In this document: positions 37,701 through 48,703 of the stretch, one piece after another
Position numbering within the stretch: position 1 is the first letter of the stretch
Layout: each line of letters starts with the position of its first letter
Assembly: GCF_002902905.1 (NCBI RefSeq)
Contig: NZ_CP026124.1
Location: 2,728,001-2,792,000 of the forward strand
Source of the DNA: Achromobacter sp. AONIH1
GTDB lineage: Bacteria > Pseudomonadota > Gammaproteobacteria > Burkholderiales > Burkholderiaceae_B
Length of the DNA: 64,000 nt
Direction of reading: 5' to 3'
Program-made: the position numbers and the translations under genes
Notes under the pieces: generated by a model
The model's input: the letters and a program-made list of their open reading frames with translations, nothing else
Database searches by the model: none
Told to the model about the DNA's origin: nothing

Positions 37701-38269
37701 GCAAGGGCTTCCTCGATTCGCAGCACCAGGACCTGATGACCGCCATCGAAACCCTGGAAGACGCGATCCGCAAGATCGACCGCGAAACCCGCGAACTGCT
37801 GCAAGAGACCTTCAATACCGTCAACGGCCATTTCGGCGAGCTGTTTCCCAAGCTCTTCGGCGGCGGCGAGGCCAAGCTCACCATGACCGGCGAGGAAATC
37901 CTGGATGCCGGCGTGCAGGTGATGGCGCAGCCCCCGGGCAAGCGCAACAGCACCATCCACCTGCTGTCGGGCGGCGAAAAGGCGCTGACGGCGACCGCGC
38001 TGGTGTTCGCGCTGTTCAAGCTCAACCCCGCGCCGTTCTGCCTGCTGGACGAGGTGGACGCGCCGCTGGACGACGCCAATACCGAACGCTACGCCAACCT
38101 GGTCAGCAACATGAGCGAGCAGACGCAGTTCCTGTTCATCTCGCACAACAAGATCGCAATGCAGATGGCCAAGCAATTGGTCGGCGTGACCATGCAAGAG
38201 CAGGGGGTTTCGCGTATTGTTGCGGTAGATATAGATTCGGCCGTGCAAATGGCCTCCGAAGCGGCATAA
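34739..38269 (+). CDS. smc: Chromosome segregation ATPase SMC
   Basis: 1176-residue SMC protein that organises and segregates the chromosome. Walker A (GPNGCGKSN) is near residue 32. Two long coiled coils flank a hinge in the middle of the protein (about 510-660). The ABC signature LLSGGEKALTA and Walker B FCLLDEVDAPLDDAN are near the C-terminus. The open frame starts at 34640, but the GTG at 34739 gives the family N-terminus VRLTQLKLAGFKSF and is preferred. It leads an smc-zipA-ligA cluster. Confidence 0.95.
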   Translation: MRLTQLKLAGFKSFVDPTVIPVPSQLVGVVGPNGCGKSNIIDAVRWVLGEAKASELRGESMQDVIFNGSGNRKPAARASVEMVFDNSEGRAAGQWSTYAEIAVRRVLTRDGTSSYFVNNQQVRRRDIHDIFLGTGLGARGYAIIGQGMINRLIEARPEELRVFLEEAAGVSRYKERRRETENRLSDTRENLTRVEDILRELNSQLEKLEAQAEVATRYRELQADGEKKQHSLWFLKETGAREERARKAQEMLQAQNELEAAIAGLRAGEAELESRRQAHYAASDAVHSAQGQLYEANAQVSRLEAEIRHVVDSRNRLQARREQLQQQIAEWNTQREHCTEQIAQAEDDLATGAARTEEARAAAEDAQASLPDVEQRVREAAGGRDEMRAALARVEQNLALVAQSQRDADRQMQALEQRRERLQQELRELHSPDPARLEQLAGDRAAGEDQLEEAQGQLAELEARVPEADAERSRAQGDAQTEVQSLARLEARLSALVKLQEDVQKQGALEPWLAKHELAGLQRLWQKLHVEPGWETALESAMRERMASMEVRSLDWARAFAEDAPPARLAFYQLPVAAPAPAAPAGLTPLASLLRITDPDLRTLLNEWLAGVYTAPDLAQALTMRATLPAGAACVVKAGHLVDAHSVRFYAPDSEQAGLLARQQEIENLQREIKAQQLIADQARAAVARAEVAWQQVSQSIAPARQRVAEVTRRVHDIQLEHSRLQQQAEQSGERASRLRQDLEEIAANEEDLRATREEAEARFEALDEELAEHQSRFADAEIEGETLAAQAEAARARLRELERAAQEAEFAERGIQVRITDLQRNRQLAADQSQRANVELEQLQADLAELDASASQAGLQDALELRAEREDALSRARQEMDNLAALLRGADEDRLTQERLLEPRRARITELQLQEQAARLAEEQFTEQLNAREVDREALAQELANQPDEWRRASWLQSEVSRISRQIESLGSVNLAALDELNASRERKGFLDSQHQDLMTAIETLEDAIRKIDRETRELLQETFNTVNGHFGELFPKLFGGGEAKLTMTGEEILDAGVQVMAQPPGKRNSTIHLLSGGEKALTATALVFALFKLNPAPFCLLDEVDAPLDDANTERYANLVSNMSEQTQFLFISHNKIAMQMAKQLVGVTMQEQGVSRIVAVDIDSAVQMASEAA

Positions 38270-38314
38270 ACCCAATATTCAGAAGGGCGCCGGCTGACGG
38301 CGCGGGATTTACAC

Positions 38315-41481
<3,167 letters not shown>

Positions 41482-41495
41482 GCACGCCGGCGGGG

Positions 41496-42290
41496 TCAGA
41501 TGCTGCTGCGCGGCATCGAGTCGAGTATCGTTGCCGCCGCGCGTTGCAGCGCGGGCAGGTGCTGGCGCCGCAGCTCATCGGGCGAGCGGGCGCCCAGCAC
41601 CATGCTGACGCTCAGGCCCGCCACCACCTTGCCTTCATGGTTGCGCAGCGGCACGGCCACGCCGGCAAAACCATCCACCAGCTCGCTGACCGAAATGCTG
41701 TAGCCGTCGCTGCGCACCTGGCGGATCAGCTTGCGCAGCGCCGTCTTCGAGACCGTGGTGTAGGGCGTGAGGCGCTTGAGTTCGGCGTTCTCCAGATACT
41801 GGTCAAGCGCCTCGTCGTCCAGCGTCGACAGCAGCGCACGTCCCAGCGAGTGGGCGTAGGCGGGCAGGCGGCTGCCGATCGTCAGGTCCAGCTTGAGCAG
41901 CTTGGGCGCTTCCTCGCGCGCCAGGAACACAACGTGCTCGCGGTCCAGCACGCCCAGCGAACAGGTTTCACCCAAGGCGCGCGCCACATCCTGCATCACC
42001 GGCCGCACCAGCCTGGGCAGGCTCAGCGACGCGAAATAGGCATATCCCAGGTCCATGACCTTGGGGGTGGGCGAGAACTGCCTGCCGTCCTGCCGTACAT
42101 ATCCCAGCTTTTCCAGCGTCAGCAGGATGCGGCGCGAAGCCGCGCGCGTGACGTCCAGCTGCTCGGCGGCTTCCTGCACCGTCACGCTGGCCACGCCTGT
42201 GGCGTAGATGCGCAACAGCTGCAGGCCATTGGCCAGGCTGTCGAGAAACTCTTCTTTCTTTTCGCTGGTTTCCGGCAAGGTCGAATCCAT
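41496..42290 (-). CDS. IclR-family transcriptional regulator
   Basis: 264-residue regulator with an N-terminal winged helix (about 14-80; GLQLLRIYATGVASVTVQEA, TRAASRRILLTLEKLGY) and a C-terminal ligand-binding GAF-like domain, the plan of PcaR/PobR-type IclR proteins that respond to aromatic or other organic acids. It diverges from the four-gene module at 42436-46428. A near-perfect palindrome in between is its probable operator. The effector is unknown. Confidence 0.9.
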   Translation of the reverse strand: MDSTLPETSEKKEEFLDSLANGLQLLRIYATGVASVTVQEAAEQLDVTRAASRRILLTLEKLGYVRQDGRQFSPTPKVMDLGYAYFASLSLPRLVRPVMQDVARALGETCSLGVLDREHVVFLAREEAPKLLKLDLTIGSRLPAYAHSLGRALLSTLDDEALDQYLENAELKRLTPYTTVSKTALRKLIRQVRSDGYSISVSELVDGFAGVAVPLRNHEGKVVAGLSVSMVLGARSPDELRRQHLPALQRAAATILDSMPRSSI

Positions 42291-42329
42291 GGGTTCACGA
42301 TGGTGTTCTGCAATGCCTGCGATTGTAGT

Positions 42330-42385
42330 TTGACATCCGGCGCTTTCTCCATAAAATGATGTTTAGCGAACAAATGTTCGCCAAA
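42330..42385 (+). promoter_or_regulatory. Promoter and probable IclR operator of the catabolic module
   Basis: TTGACA (42330-42335) and TAAAAT (42352-42357) with a 16-base gap form the strongest sigma-70 promoter in the window. Directly downstream, GCGAACA-AA-TGTTCGC (42366-42381) is a perfect 7-bp inverted repeat, extending to 10 of 11 matches per arm (TTTAGCGAACA against TGTTCGCCAAA). It covers the expected start site, where a bound regulator would block transcription. A TACAAT on the minus strand (42327-42322) may be the -10 of iclR. Confidence 0.72.
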
Positions 42386-42435
42386 AGATGTCCGGTCTCA
42401 ACCATGACACGGACACGCATCCAAGGAGGAAGGCC

Positions 42436-43410
42436 ATGTGCAGCAGATTCATCCGCGCCACGGGCGCGGTCGTCCTGGCGCTGGGCGCGGCGGTCGCCGT
42501 GGCCGCCGGCGACGCGTATCCCAACAAGCCCATCCGCTTCATCGTGCCCGCGGCCGCGGGCGGCCCCACGGAAATCGTCACCCGCCTGCTTGCCGAGCGC
42601 ATGACCCAGAGCATGGGCGTGCCTGTCATCGTCGAGGCCAAGCCCGGCGCCGGCGGCAACATCGGCGCGGACACCGTGGCCAAGGCCGCGCCCGATGGCT
42701 ACACCATCCTGATGGGCACGATCGGCACCAACGCCATCAACCAGACGCTGTACAAGTCGATGCCGTACCAGCCGCTGAAGGATCTGGTGGCGGTGACCCA
42801 GGTCGTGTCCTACCCGCTGGTGGTGGTGGTCAACCCCAAGCTGCCGATCAACTCGGTGGCCGACCTGATCGCCTATGCCAAGTCCCATCCGGGTGAACTC
42901 AACCGGGCCTCGGGCGGCAGCGGAACGTCGATGCACATGTCGGGCGAACTTTTCAACGAGATGGCGGGCATCAAGATGCAACACATCCCCTACAAGGGCA
43001 GCCTGCCGGCGTTGACGGATGTGATGGGCGGACAGGCCGATCTGGCGTTCGACAGCCTGGTCATCGCCCAGCCCTTGATCAAGGCGGGCAAGCTGCGCGC
43101 CATCGCCGTCACTGGGCCCAAGCGCTCGCCGGCCGAGCCGGACGTGCCTTCGGTATCGGAAACGCTGCCCGGCTATGCGATGACGTCCTGGATCGGCGTG
43201 TTCGCGCCGGCGGGCACGCCGCGCCCGGTGGTGGATCGTCTTCAGCAGGAGATCGCCAAGGCCCTGGCCGACCCCAAGGTCAAGGCGCAGCTCACCTCGC
43301 AGGCCGCCGATCCGGTCGCCAGCACACCCGATGAATTCGCCCGGTTCACGACAGAGGAAACCGAGAAATGGGCGCCCGTGGTCAAGGCGTCCGGCGCCTC
43401 CGTTTCCTGA
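42436..43410 (+). CDS. Tripartite tricarboxylate-type (Bug) solute-binding protein
   Basis: 324-residue exported protein with a hydrophobic leader cut near AVAAGD, then the Bug-family start YPNKPIRFIVPAAAGGPTEIV and the PGAGGNIGADTVAKAAPDGY stretch near residue 75. Such proteins bind organic acids in the periplasm for TctAB permeases or for signalling. No tctA or tctB is nearby. The ATG at 42436 has AAGGAGGA upstream and is preferred to the earlier in-frame start at 42388. It is first in the IclR-linked module. Confidence 0.92.
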   Translation: MCSRFIRATGAVVLALGAAVAVAAGDAYPNKPIRFIVPAAAGGPTEIVTRLLAERMTQSMGVPVIVEAKPGAGGNIGADTVAKAAPDGYTILMGTIGTNAINQTLYKSMPYQPLKDLVAVTQVVSYPLVVVVNPKLPINSVADLIAYAKSHPGELNRASGGSGTSMHMSGELFNEMAGIKMQHIPYKGSLPALTDVMGGQADLAFDSLVIAQPLIKAGKLRAIAVTGPKRSPAEPDVPSVSETLPGYAMTSWIGVFAPAGTPRPVVDRLQQEIAKALADPKVKAQLTSQAADPVASTPDEFARFTTEETEKWAPVVKASGASVS

Positions 43411-43430
43411 ACTTCCGCCAAGGAATCCCT

Positions 43431-44579
43431 ATGTTGCCCATCGATTTCCAGGCCCGCCGCAAACGGGTCGCCCAGCACGCGCGCGAACTCGGTTTCGACG
43501 CCTATCTCGGCACCCGCCAGGGCGCCTTGCACTATCTGAGCGGGGCGTTCATGCCCTGGCGCGGCGCCGTGCTGGTCACGGCTTCGGGCCACTGCGAGTT
43601 CATCTATTGGGCCATGGACGCCGCGCGCGTGCGCGCCGAAGGCCACGACATGGACGTGCATGAATTCGAGTTCGCCGATTTTCCGCAGCTGATCCGCCAG
43701 CGGCTGGAGCACCACGGCCTGGCGCAGGGCAAGGTCGCCCTGGACCTGGCGCATCAGGGCGCCGCGCAGATCGCGCCGGGCATGCTGACCGCTGCCGAGT
43801 TCTTCTCCCTGTCCGGGCAATTGCCCAAGGCCCGGTTCGAGAACGGGGTGGATGTGATCGACGATCTCATGTTGATCAAGGATGCCGCCGAGATTGAGCG
43901 CCTGCGCCATGCCGCCGAAGTGTCCGACTATGGTTTCGAGCAGGGCATGAATGCCGTGCGGGCCGGCGCCACCGAAAATGAAATCGCCGGCGAGATCGAA
44001 CGCGCCATCCGGCGGCGCGGCAGCACTTGGTCCTGGGCGGTGACAGGCGGCACCGAGGTGGGGGCGGGCGAACGCACCGGCTTCCTGCGCGGCGTCACGC
44101 AGCAGGCGACCGACCGGCCCATCGGGCGCGACGAATTCGTCATCCTGGACCTGCATCCGCTGCTGGATCTGTACATGGCCGACACGGCGCTGCCGATCTT
44201 CCTGGGCCGGCCGACCGGGGCGCAGGCCGCCTTGATCGATTGCTGGGAGGAAACCGTGCAGACCATGCTCACCGCGCTGACGCCGGGGCGCGCCATCGCC
44301 GACTGCGCGCGGCGCGGCATCGCCGTGTTTGAAAAGCATGGGCTCGCCGAGTTCGGCCTGCCCCTGTTCGGCCACGGCCTGGGCACCTGCGCCCGTACCC
44401 GTCCCTTCATCAACCTGCGCAGCCACGACGAGGTCACGCCGGGCATGGTGGTGGCATTGGGCACGCACCTGTACCGGCCCGGCCTGGGCGGCATGCGGCT
44501 CGAATACCCCGTCCTGATCGGTGAGCACGGCGCCGAGCCGCTGCTGCGCACCGAGGCCCGCGTCCATCGCCTGCCTTGA
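43431..44579 (+). CDS. M24-fold hydrolase (creatinase/prolidase-like), atypical metal site
   Basis: 382-residue pita-bread-fold protein: a creatinase-like N-terminal domain (about 1-140) and an M24 catalytic domain (about 150-382). Canonical metal ligands D240, D251, H315 (FGHGLG) and E358 (MRLEYPV) are in place. The fourth ligand, normally Glu in a TIEP-like motif after PGM, is G344 here (PGMVVALGTHLY). The enzyme may therefore use one metal or none, as creatinase does. Substrate unknown; a C-N bond in an amidino, amide or dipeptide compound is conceivable. It lies 20 bases after the Bug gene. Confidence 0.75.
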   Translation: MLPIDFQARRKRVAQHARELGFDAYLGTRQGALHYLSGAFMPWRGAVLVTASGHCEFIYWAMDAARVRAEGHDMDVHEFEFADFPQLIRQRLEHHGLAQGKVALDLAHQGAAQIAPGMLTAAEFFSLSGQLPKARFENGVDVIDDLMLIKDAAEIERLRHAAEVSDYGFEQGMNAVRAGATENEIAGEIERAIRRRGSTWSWAVTGGTEVGAGERTGFLRGVTQQATDRPIGRDEFVILDLHPLLDLYMADTALPIFLGRPTGAQAALIDCWEETVQTMLTALTPGRAIADCARRGIAVFEKHGLAEFGLPLFGHGLGTCARTRPFINLRSHDEVTPGMVVALGTHLYRPGLGGMRLEYPVLIGEHGAEPLLRTEARVHRLP

Positions 44580-44601
44580 ACCCATTCTTCGGAGCCCGAA
44601 C

Positions 44602-45444
44602 ATGAAAGCCCAAGCTCTCAGTCCGCTCATCGGCGCCGAAGTGCGCGGCGTGGATCTCGAAACGCTGGACGACGCGGCCTTTGTCGCCGTGAACGAACTG
44701 TTCCTGAAGCATCAGCTGCTGGTCTTCAAGGATCAGCAGCTGTCGCCGGAAGGGCAGCTGCGCTTCAGCCGCCGCTTCGGCGAACTGGATATCCACGTGC
44801 TGGCCCAGTACAACCATCCCGAGTACCCCGAGATCTTCGTGCTGTCGAACGAAGTCAAGAACGGCGTGCCCGCGGGCATTGCCGACGGCGGTTCCTACTG
44901 GCATTCGGATTTCGCCTTTCGCGAATGTCCCGCCAAGGCCACCATCCTGAACGCGCAGACCATTCCGCCCGAAGGCGGCAATACGCTGTTCATCAACATG
45001 TACCGCGCCTACGACACGCTGGACGATGCGATCAAGGCGCAGCTGGACGGATTGAAGGCCGTGCATCGGTATCGCCCGCGCAGCAGCCGCGCCGACGAGG
45101 GCACCCGCGTGGTGATGGATGCGACGCAATTGGCGGAGACACCGGACGTGGAACATCCCATCGCGTGCACCCACCCGGAGACGGGGATGAAAGCGCTGTA
45201 CGTGCATCCCGGCATGACCGCCGAGGTGGCGGGGTGGGGCGCAGAGGACAGCCGGGAGCTGCTGGAACGCCTGTTCGCGCATTGCACCCAGCCGGAATCC
45301 CAGTACGCGCTGCAGTGGTCGCCGGGCGATGTCGTGATGTGGGACAACCGCTGCGTGATGCACAAGGCGACCACGCGGGAGCTGCCGGCCAGCCTGCGGC
45401 GGACGATCTATCGGACCACGGTCATGGGCGAGCGTCCGGTATAG
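44602..45444 (+). CDS. TauD/TfdA-family Fe(II)/2-oxoglutarate dioxygenase
   Basis: 280-residue dioxygenase. The iron triad is H101-x-D103 in SYWHSDF and H254 in CVMHKATT. R266 or R267 would bind 2-oxoglutarate. These enzymes hydroxylate substrates such as sulfonates, aryloxyacids, betaines or amino acids, often to break a C-S, C-O or C-N bond. The ATG at 44602 with GGAG upstream fits the family N-terminus; an earlier in-frame start at 44521 lies inside the previous gene. It follows the M24 gene by 22 bases. Confidence 0.9.
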   Translation: MKAQALSPLIGAEVRGVDLETLDDAAFVAVNELFLKHQLLVFKDQQLSPEGQLRFSRRFGELDIHVLAQYNHPEYPEIFVLSNEVKNGVPAGIADGGSYWHSDFAFRECPAKATILNAQTIPPEGGNTLFINMYRAYDTLDDAIKAQLDGLKAVHRYRPRSSRADEGTRVVMDATQLAETPDVEHPIACTHPETGMKALYVHPGMTAEVAGWGAEDSRELLERLFAHCTQPESQYALQWSPGDVVMWDNRCVMHKATTRELPASLRRTIYRTTVMGERPV

Positions 45445-45447
45445 GCC

Positions 45448-46428
45448 ATGACGCGTCCCGCCCGCGCCGATCCCTGCCAGGCCATCGGCGAGACCAGGAT
45501 CGAGAGCATGGCGCTGGACGGCGGCGGTCGCATCGCGCCGGCGCGCGTGGCCTGGCGCCGCTACGGGCCCGAGCCGGCGCAGGCCCGCGCCGTCGTGCTG
45601 CTGCTGCACGGCATCTCCGGCAGCCAGCAGGCGCTCGCGCCTGTCAGCGGGGAAGTCCATCCTGATGCGGGATGGGCATCCGGGTGGCTGGGGCCCGGCG
45701 CCGCGCTGGATACGCGCCATACCTGCGTGCTGGCGCCCAATGCGTTGGGCTCGTGTTTTGGCAGCAGCGCGCCGGATGCGGAATTGCCCGCCTCGTTTCC
45801 CGACTTCACCATCACCGACAGCGTGCGCCTGCAGGGGCTGTGGTTGCGCGCGCTGGGCGTTGCGCGGCTGGATGCGGTGGTGGGCTATTCCTACGGCGGC
45901 TATCAGGCGTTCCAGTGGGCGCTCGATCCGCCCGTGCCACTCGGGCGGGCGCTGGCGCTGGCGTCCGGGCCGCGCGGCGGCGGCAGTTGGAGCGACGTGA
46001 TCGCGTTGCGGCGCCTGGCCGCCGCGCGGCGGGCCGGCGATGCCTTGGCGCAAGAGCAGTGGGTCGCGGCGCGGCGGGACGCCTTGATGCGCTATGGCCG
46101 GGGCCTGTGGTTGGCCGATGCCGGCGCGCCCGAGCCCGGGCAGGCGCTGGACGCCGAGGCGCGCGCCTGGGCGGCGCGCTTTTCGCCCTGGTCGATGGCC
46201 GCCTTGCGGGCGGCAGCCTGCCGCCATGACGTCCGCCACGCGCTCGCGTCCTTGCGCGCGCCGTTGTACTGGCTGCGCTGCGCGTCGGACCTGCTGTTTC
46301 CGCCCGGCGATGAAACCGCCTTGCCGCCCTGCGTGCATCCCATGACGGTGGCCGGACGCTATGGCCATGCCTCGCCCGCGCTGGAAGGGCCGCTGTGGGA
46401 TGTCTGCCTGCGCCGGGCACTGGCCTGA
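45448..46428 (+). CDS. MetX-like alpha/beta hydrolase
   Basis: 326-residue alpha/beta-hydrolase of the homoserine O-acetyltransferase (MetX) clan. The probable triad is S148 in GYSYGGYQAFQWA, D281 in ASDLLFPP and H307 in RYGHASP. The S-D-x-L-F-P-P context is typical of MetX and its catabolic relatives. The nucleophile elbow reads GYSYGG where MetX, as I recall it, has GGSMGG, so homoserine acetylation is doubtful. It starts 3 bases after the dioxygenase stop and ends the module. Confidence 0.8.
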   Translation: MTRPARADPCQAIGETRIESMALDGGGRIAPARVAWRRYGPEPAQARAVVLLLHGISGSQQALAPVSGEVHPDAGWASGWLGPGAALDTRHTCVLAPNALGSCFGSSAPDAELPASFPDFTITDSVRLQGLWLRALGVARLDAVVGYSYGGYQAFQWALDPPVPLGRALALASGPRGGGSWSDVIALRRLAAARRAGDALAQEQWVAARRDALMRYGRGLWLADAGAPEPGQALDAEARAWAARFSPWSMAALRAAACRHDVRHALASLRAPLYWLRCASDLLFPPGDETALPPCVHPMTVAGRYGHASPALEGPLWDVCLRRALA

Positions 46429-46475
46429 ATGCGGCGGAGCTGGCCGCTGTCGGCGCCAGGCCGCGGACGAAAAAA

Positions 46476-46499
46476 AACTGCCCGCATGCGCGGGCAGTT
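46476..46499. terminator. Bidirectional terminator between the module and par27
   Basis: A 10-bp stem AACTGCCCGC/GCGGGCAGTT with an ATGC loop is preceded on the plus strand by a run of A, which becomes a T-run for minus-strand transcripts. It lies between two convergent genes and should mainly stop the par27 side. Confidence 0.88.
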
Positions 46500-46522
46500 C
46501 TTCCTGGGCGATCAGCCGATCC

Positions 46523-47299
46523 TTACTGGATCTTGGCCTTTTCGCGCAGGTCCTTCTGGTAGTCGGCCAGGGTTTGCTGGCGCAGCATTTCCTCGATCTG
46601 CGGGCGCACCTGATCCAGCGGCGGGAACTGCACCGGGCGGGTGTCGTCGACCTGGATGATGTGCCAGCCGAACTGCGTCTGGACGGGCTTGTCGACCAGT
46701 TGGCCCTTCTTCAGCTGCGTGACGGCCTGAGCGAAAGGCTGCACGTAGTTGGTCGGGGGAGCCCAACCCAGGTCGCCACCCTTTTCGGCGCTGCCGGGAT
46801 CCTTGGAGTTCTTCTTGGCCAGATCGTCGAACTTGCCCTTGTTGCCCTTCAGTTGGGTCAGCAGGTCGTTGGCGGTCTTTTCGTCTTCAACCAGGATGTG
46901 GCGGACCTTGTACTCCATCTTGCCCGCTTGTTCCTTCTTGATCTTTTCGTACTCGGCCGTGACCTTGGCGTCCGACACCGGGTGCTTGGCCAGATAGTCG
47001 GCCATCAGCGCGCGCACCAGGATGCCCTGGCGAGCCAGTTCGATCTCGGTCTGCACGTCGGCCTGCTTGGCGATGCCGTTGGATTCGGCGGCCTGCACGA
47101 AGATCTGGCGGTTGATCATTTCCTGCTTGACCTGCTCGCGCAGCTGCGGGGAATCCGTAGCGCCCTGGGTGACCAGAAGCTTGACGAATTGATCCAGGCT
47201 CTTCTGCGGAATGGCCTTGCCGTTGACGGTTGCCACGTTCTGGGCAAAAGCCGGCAGGGCGATGGCGCAAGCGGCGGCCAGCATGACGATGCGTTTCAT
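46523..47299 (-). CDS. Periplasmic parvulin-type peptidyl-prolyl isomerase (Par27-like)
   Basis: 258-residue PPIase/chaperone. A signal peptide ends near AFAQ (residue 20). A SurA-like N-terminal helical region follows, then one PpiC parvulin domain (about 130-222; YKVRHILVEDEKTA, GGDLGWAPP, FGWHIIQVDD) and a short C-terminal helix. It closely resembles Bordetella Par27 as I remember it, a factor that helps outer-membrane and secreted proteins fold. Last gene of the msrB-yciB-bolA-par27 run. Confidence 0.92.
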   Translation of the reverse strand: MKRIVMLAAACAIALPAFAQNVATVNGKAIPQKSLDQFVKLLVTQGATDSPQLREQVKQEMINRQIFVQAAESNGIAKQADVQTEIELARQGILVRALMADYLAKHPVSDAKVTAEYEKIKKEQAGKMEYKVRHILVEDEKTANDLLTQLKGNKGKFDDLAKKNSKDPGSAEKGGDLGWAPPTNYVQPFAQAVTQLKKGQLVDKPVQTQFGWHIIQVDDTRPVQFPPLDQVRPQIEEMLRQQTLADYQKDLREKAKIQ

Positions 47300-47316
47300 G
47301 AAAGTCCTTTTACCTT

Positions 47317-47586
47317 CTATTTGGGAGCCTGTGCGTCTAGCGCAAGCGCATGGATCGGATAGGGGATCAAATCTTGCAAATGATGATACACCAGCCTATG
47401 GCGGGCGACGGCGGACTGCCCGGCGAAGCAGGGCGCCACAATCAGCACGCGGTAGTGGCCGGCGCCGTTTTTACTTCCTTCATGGCCTGCGTGCAAATAG
47501 GACTCGTCTTGAATTTCAAGACTGACCGGTTCCAGCGCGGCCAGGCGCTCCCGGATCAGGGCGATGCGGTCGGTGGTTTCTGACAT
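47317..47586 (-). CDS. BolA-family protein
   Basis: 89-residue BolA-fold protein. The invariant helix-turn with HAGHEGSKNGAGHY and the RHRLVYHHL segment are present. BolA proteins pair with monothiol glutaredoxins in iron-sulfur and iron trafficking and can act as regulators. It lies between yciB and the parvulin gene, only 17 bases from the latter. Confidence 0.92.
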   Translation of the reverse strand: MSETTDRIALIRERLAALEPVSLEIQDESYLHAGHEGSKNGAGHYRVLIVAPCFAGQSAVARHRLVYHHLQDLIPYPIHALALDAQAPK

Positions 47587-47653
47587 GTTGGTAGGGTAGA
47601 GGTTCCGCCGTCGACCGCCCGCGCGGGACGTCGATGGCGGAAAAAATGAGGGG

Positions 47654-48241
47654 TCAGGGTTGCGGCTTGCCGCCGGACGCGCCGGAATCGGACGACGTCT
47701 CTTCGCCGGGCTGGATATGTTTGCCCAGCCAGAGCGATTGGCCGATCACGAACACGATCATCAGGCCCATCAGGCCGAAGGCCTTGAAGCTGACCCATTG
47801 CGACTCGGTGAACTGGCCGGAGAAGGCCACGTACAGGTTGAGCGCGCCGGCCACCAGGAAGAAACCCGCCCAGACCAGGTTGAGCTTTTCCCAGGCCGGG
47901 TCGGGCAGCTGGATCTGCTTTTCCATCAGGCCGCGGATCAGGTTGCGGCGGAAGAACAGCCGCGCCAGCACCAGCGCGCCGCCGAACAGCCAGTACAGCA
48001 CGGTCGGCTTCCACTTGATGAAGACATCGCTGTGCAGCCAGATGGTGGCGCCGCCGAACACCAGGATCACGGTCAGGTTGATCCAGTGCATGGCCTCGAT
48101 GGCCTTGCCGGTGAGCTTGAGCCAGACGATCTGCAGCACGGCGGCCGCCATGGCGACGCCGGTGGCGATGAAGATGTCCGCATACCGGTAGGCGACAAAG
48201 AACAGGATCAGCGGGAACAGGTCGAACAGGAACTTCTTCAT
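47654..48241 (-). CDS. yciB: Inner-membrane septation protein YciB/IspZ
   Basis: 195-residue membrane protein with about five to six helices and a polar C-terminal tail. The N-terminus (KFLFDLFPLILFFVAYRYADI) and the segments FGGATIWLHSDVFIKWKPT and WVSFKAFGLMGLM match the family. It is linked to cell-envelope synthesis and division. Eight bases separate it from msrB upstream. Confidence 0.94.
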   Translation of the reverse strand: MKKFLFDLFPLILFFVAYRYADIFIATGVAMAAAVLQIVWLKLTGKAIEAMHWINLTVILVFGGATIWLHSDVFIKWKPTVLYWLFGGALVLARLFFRRNLIRGLMEKQIQLPDPAWEKLNLVWAGFFLVAGALNLYVAFSGQFTESQWVSFKAFGLMGLMIVFVIGQSLWLGKHIQPGEETSSDSGASGGKPQP

Positions 48242-48249
48242 GCGGGGCT

Positions 48250-48648
48250 TCAGTCTTCCAGCGGTTCAAACGTCATCGACAGCGAATTGATGCAATAGCG
48301 CAGCCCGGTGGGCTCGGGGCCGTCGGGGAAGACGTGGCCCAGGTGGGCGTCGCAGATATTGCACAGCACCTCGGTGCGCACCATGCCGTGGCTGATGTCG
48401 CGCTCTTCACGCACCCGCGCCGGGTCGATCGGCTCGAAGTAGCTGGGCCAGCCACAGCCGGCGTCGAATTTGGTGTCGGAAGCGAACAGCGGCGTGCCAC
48501 AGCCCACGCAGCGGTAGATGCCGTGGGTGAACGTGTTCCAGTAGCGGCCGGTGAAGGCGCGTTCCGTACCTTTTTGGCGGGCGACGACGTATTCTTCCGG
48601 TGACAGCTGGGCCCGCCATTCAGCGTCGGATTTGCGTACTTTGTCCAT
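48250..48648 (-). CDS. msrB: Peptide-methionine (R)-S-oxide reductase
   Basis: 132-residue enzyme that repairs R-methionine sulfoxide in proteins. Zinc cysteine pairs CVGC and CNIC, the CGWPSY segment and the catalytic cysteine in RYCINSLSM are all present. The open frame extends upstream to 48846 across the divergent bioM gene, but the ATG at 48648 gives the family N-terminus ([15 protein letters not shown]) and is preferred. First gene of its run. Confidence 0.96.
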   Translation of the reverse strand: MDKVRKSDAEWRAQLSPEEYVVARQKGTERAFTGRYWNTFTHGIYRCVGCGTPLFASDTKFDAGCGWPSYFEPIDPARVREERDISHGMVRTEVLCNICDAHLGHVFPDGPEPTGLRYCINSLSMTFEPLED

Positions 48649-48703
48649 ATATAGCGCTCTTGGAGTCCCGAGGCCCGGAATGGTTCGGGCATAATCCCGC
48701 CCC

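Noticed and set aside
41482..41495. Terminator between convergent ligA and iclR
   Set aside because: The gap is only 14 bases and holds no stem-loop; any termination signal would have to lie inside the genes.
45448..46428. Homoserine O-acetyltransferase MetX for methionine synthesis
   Set aside because: The fold and triad fit the clan, but the elbow sequence and the catabolic operon context argue for a different substrate, so the symbol metX was not assigned.
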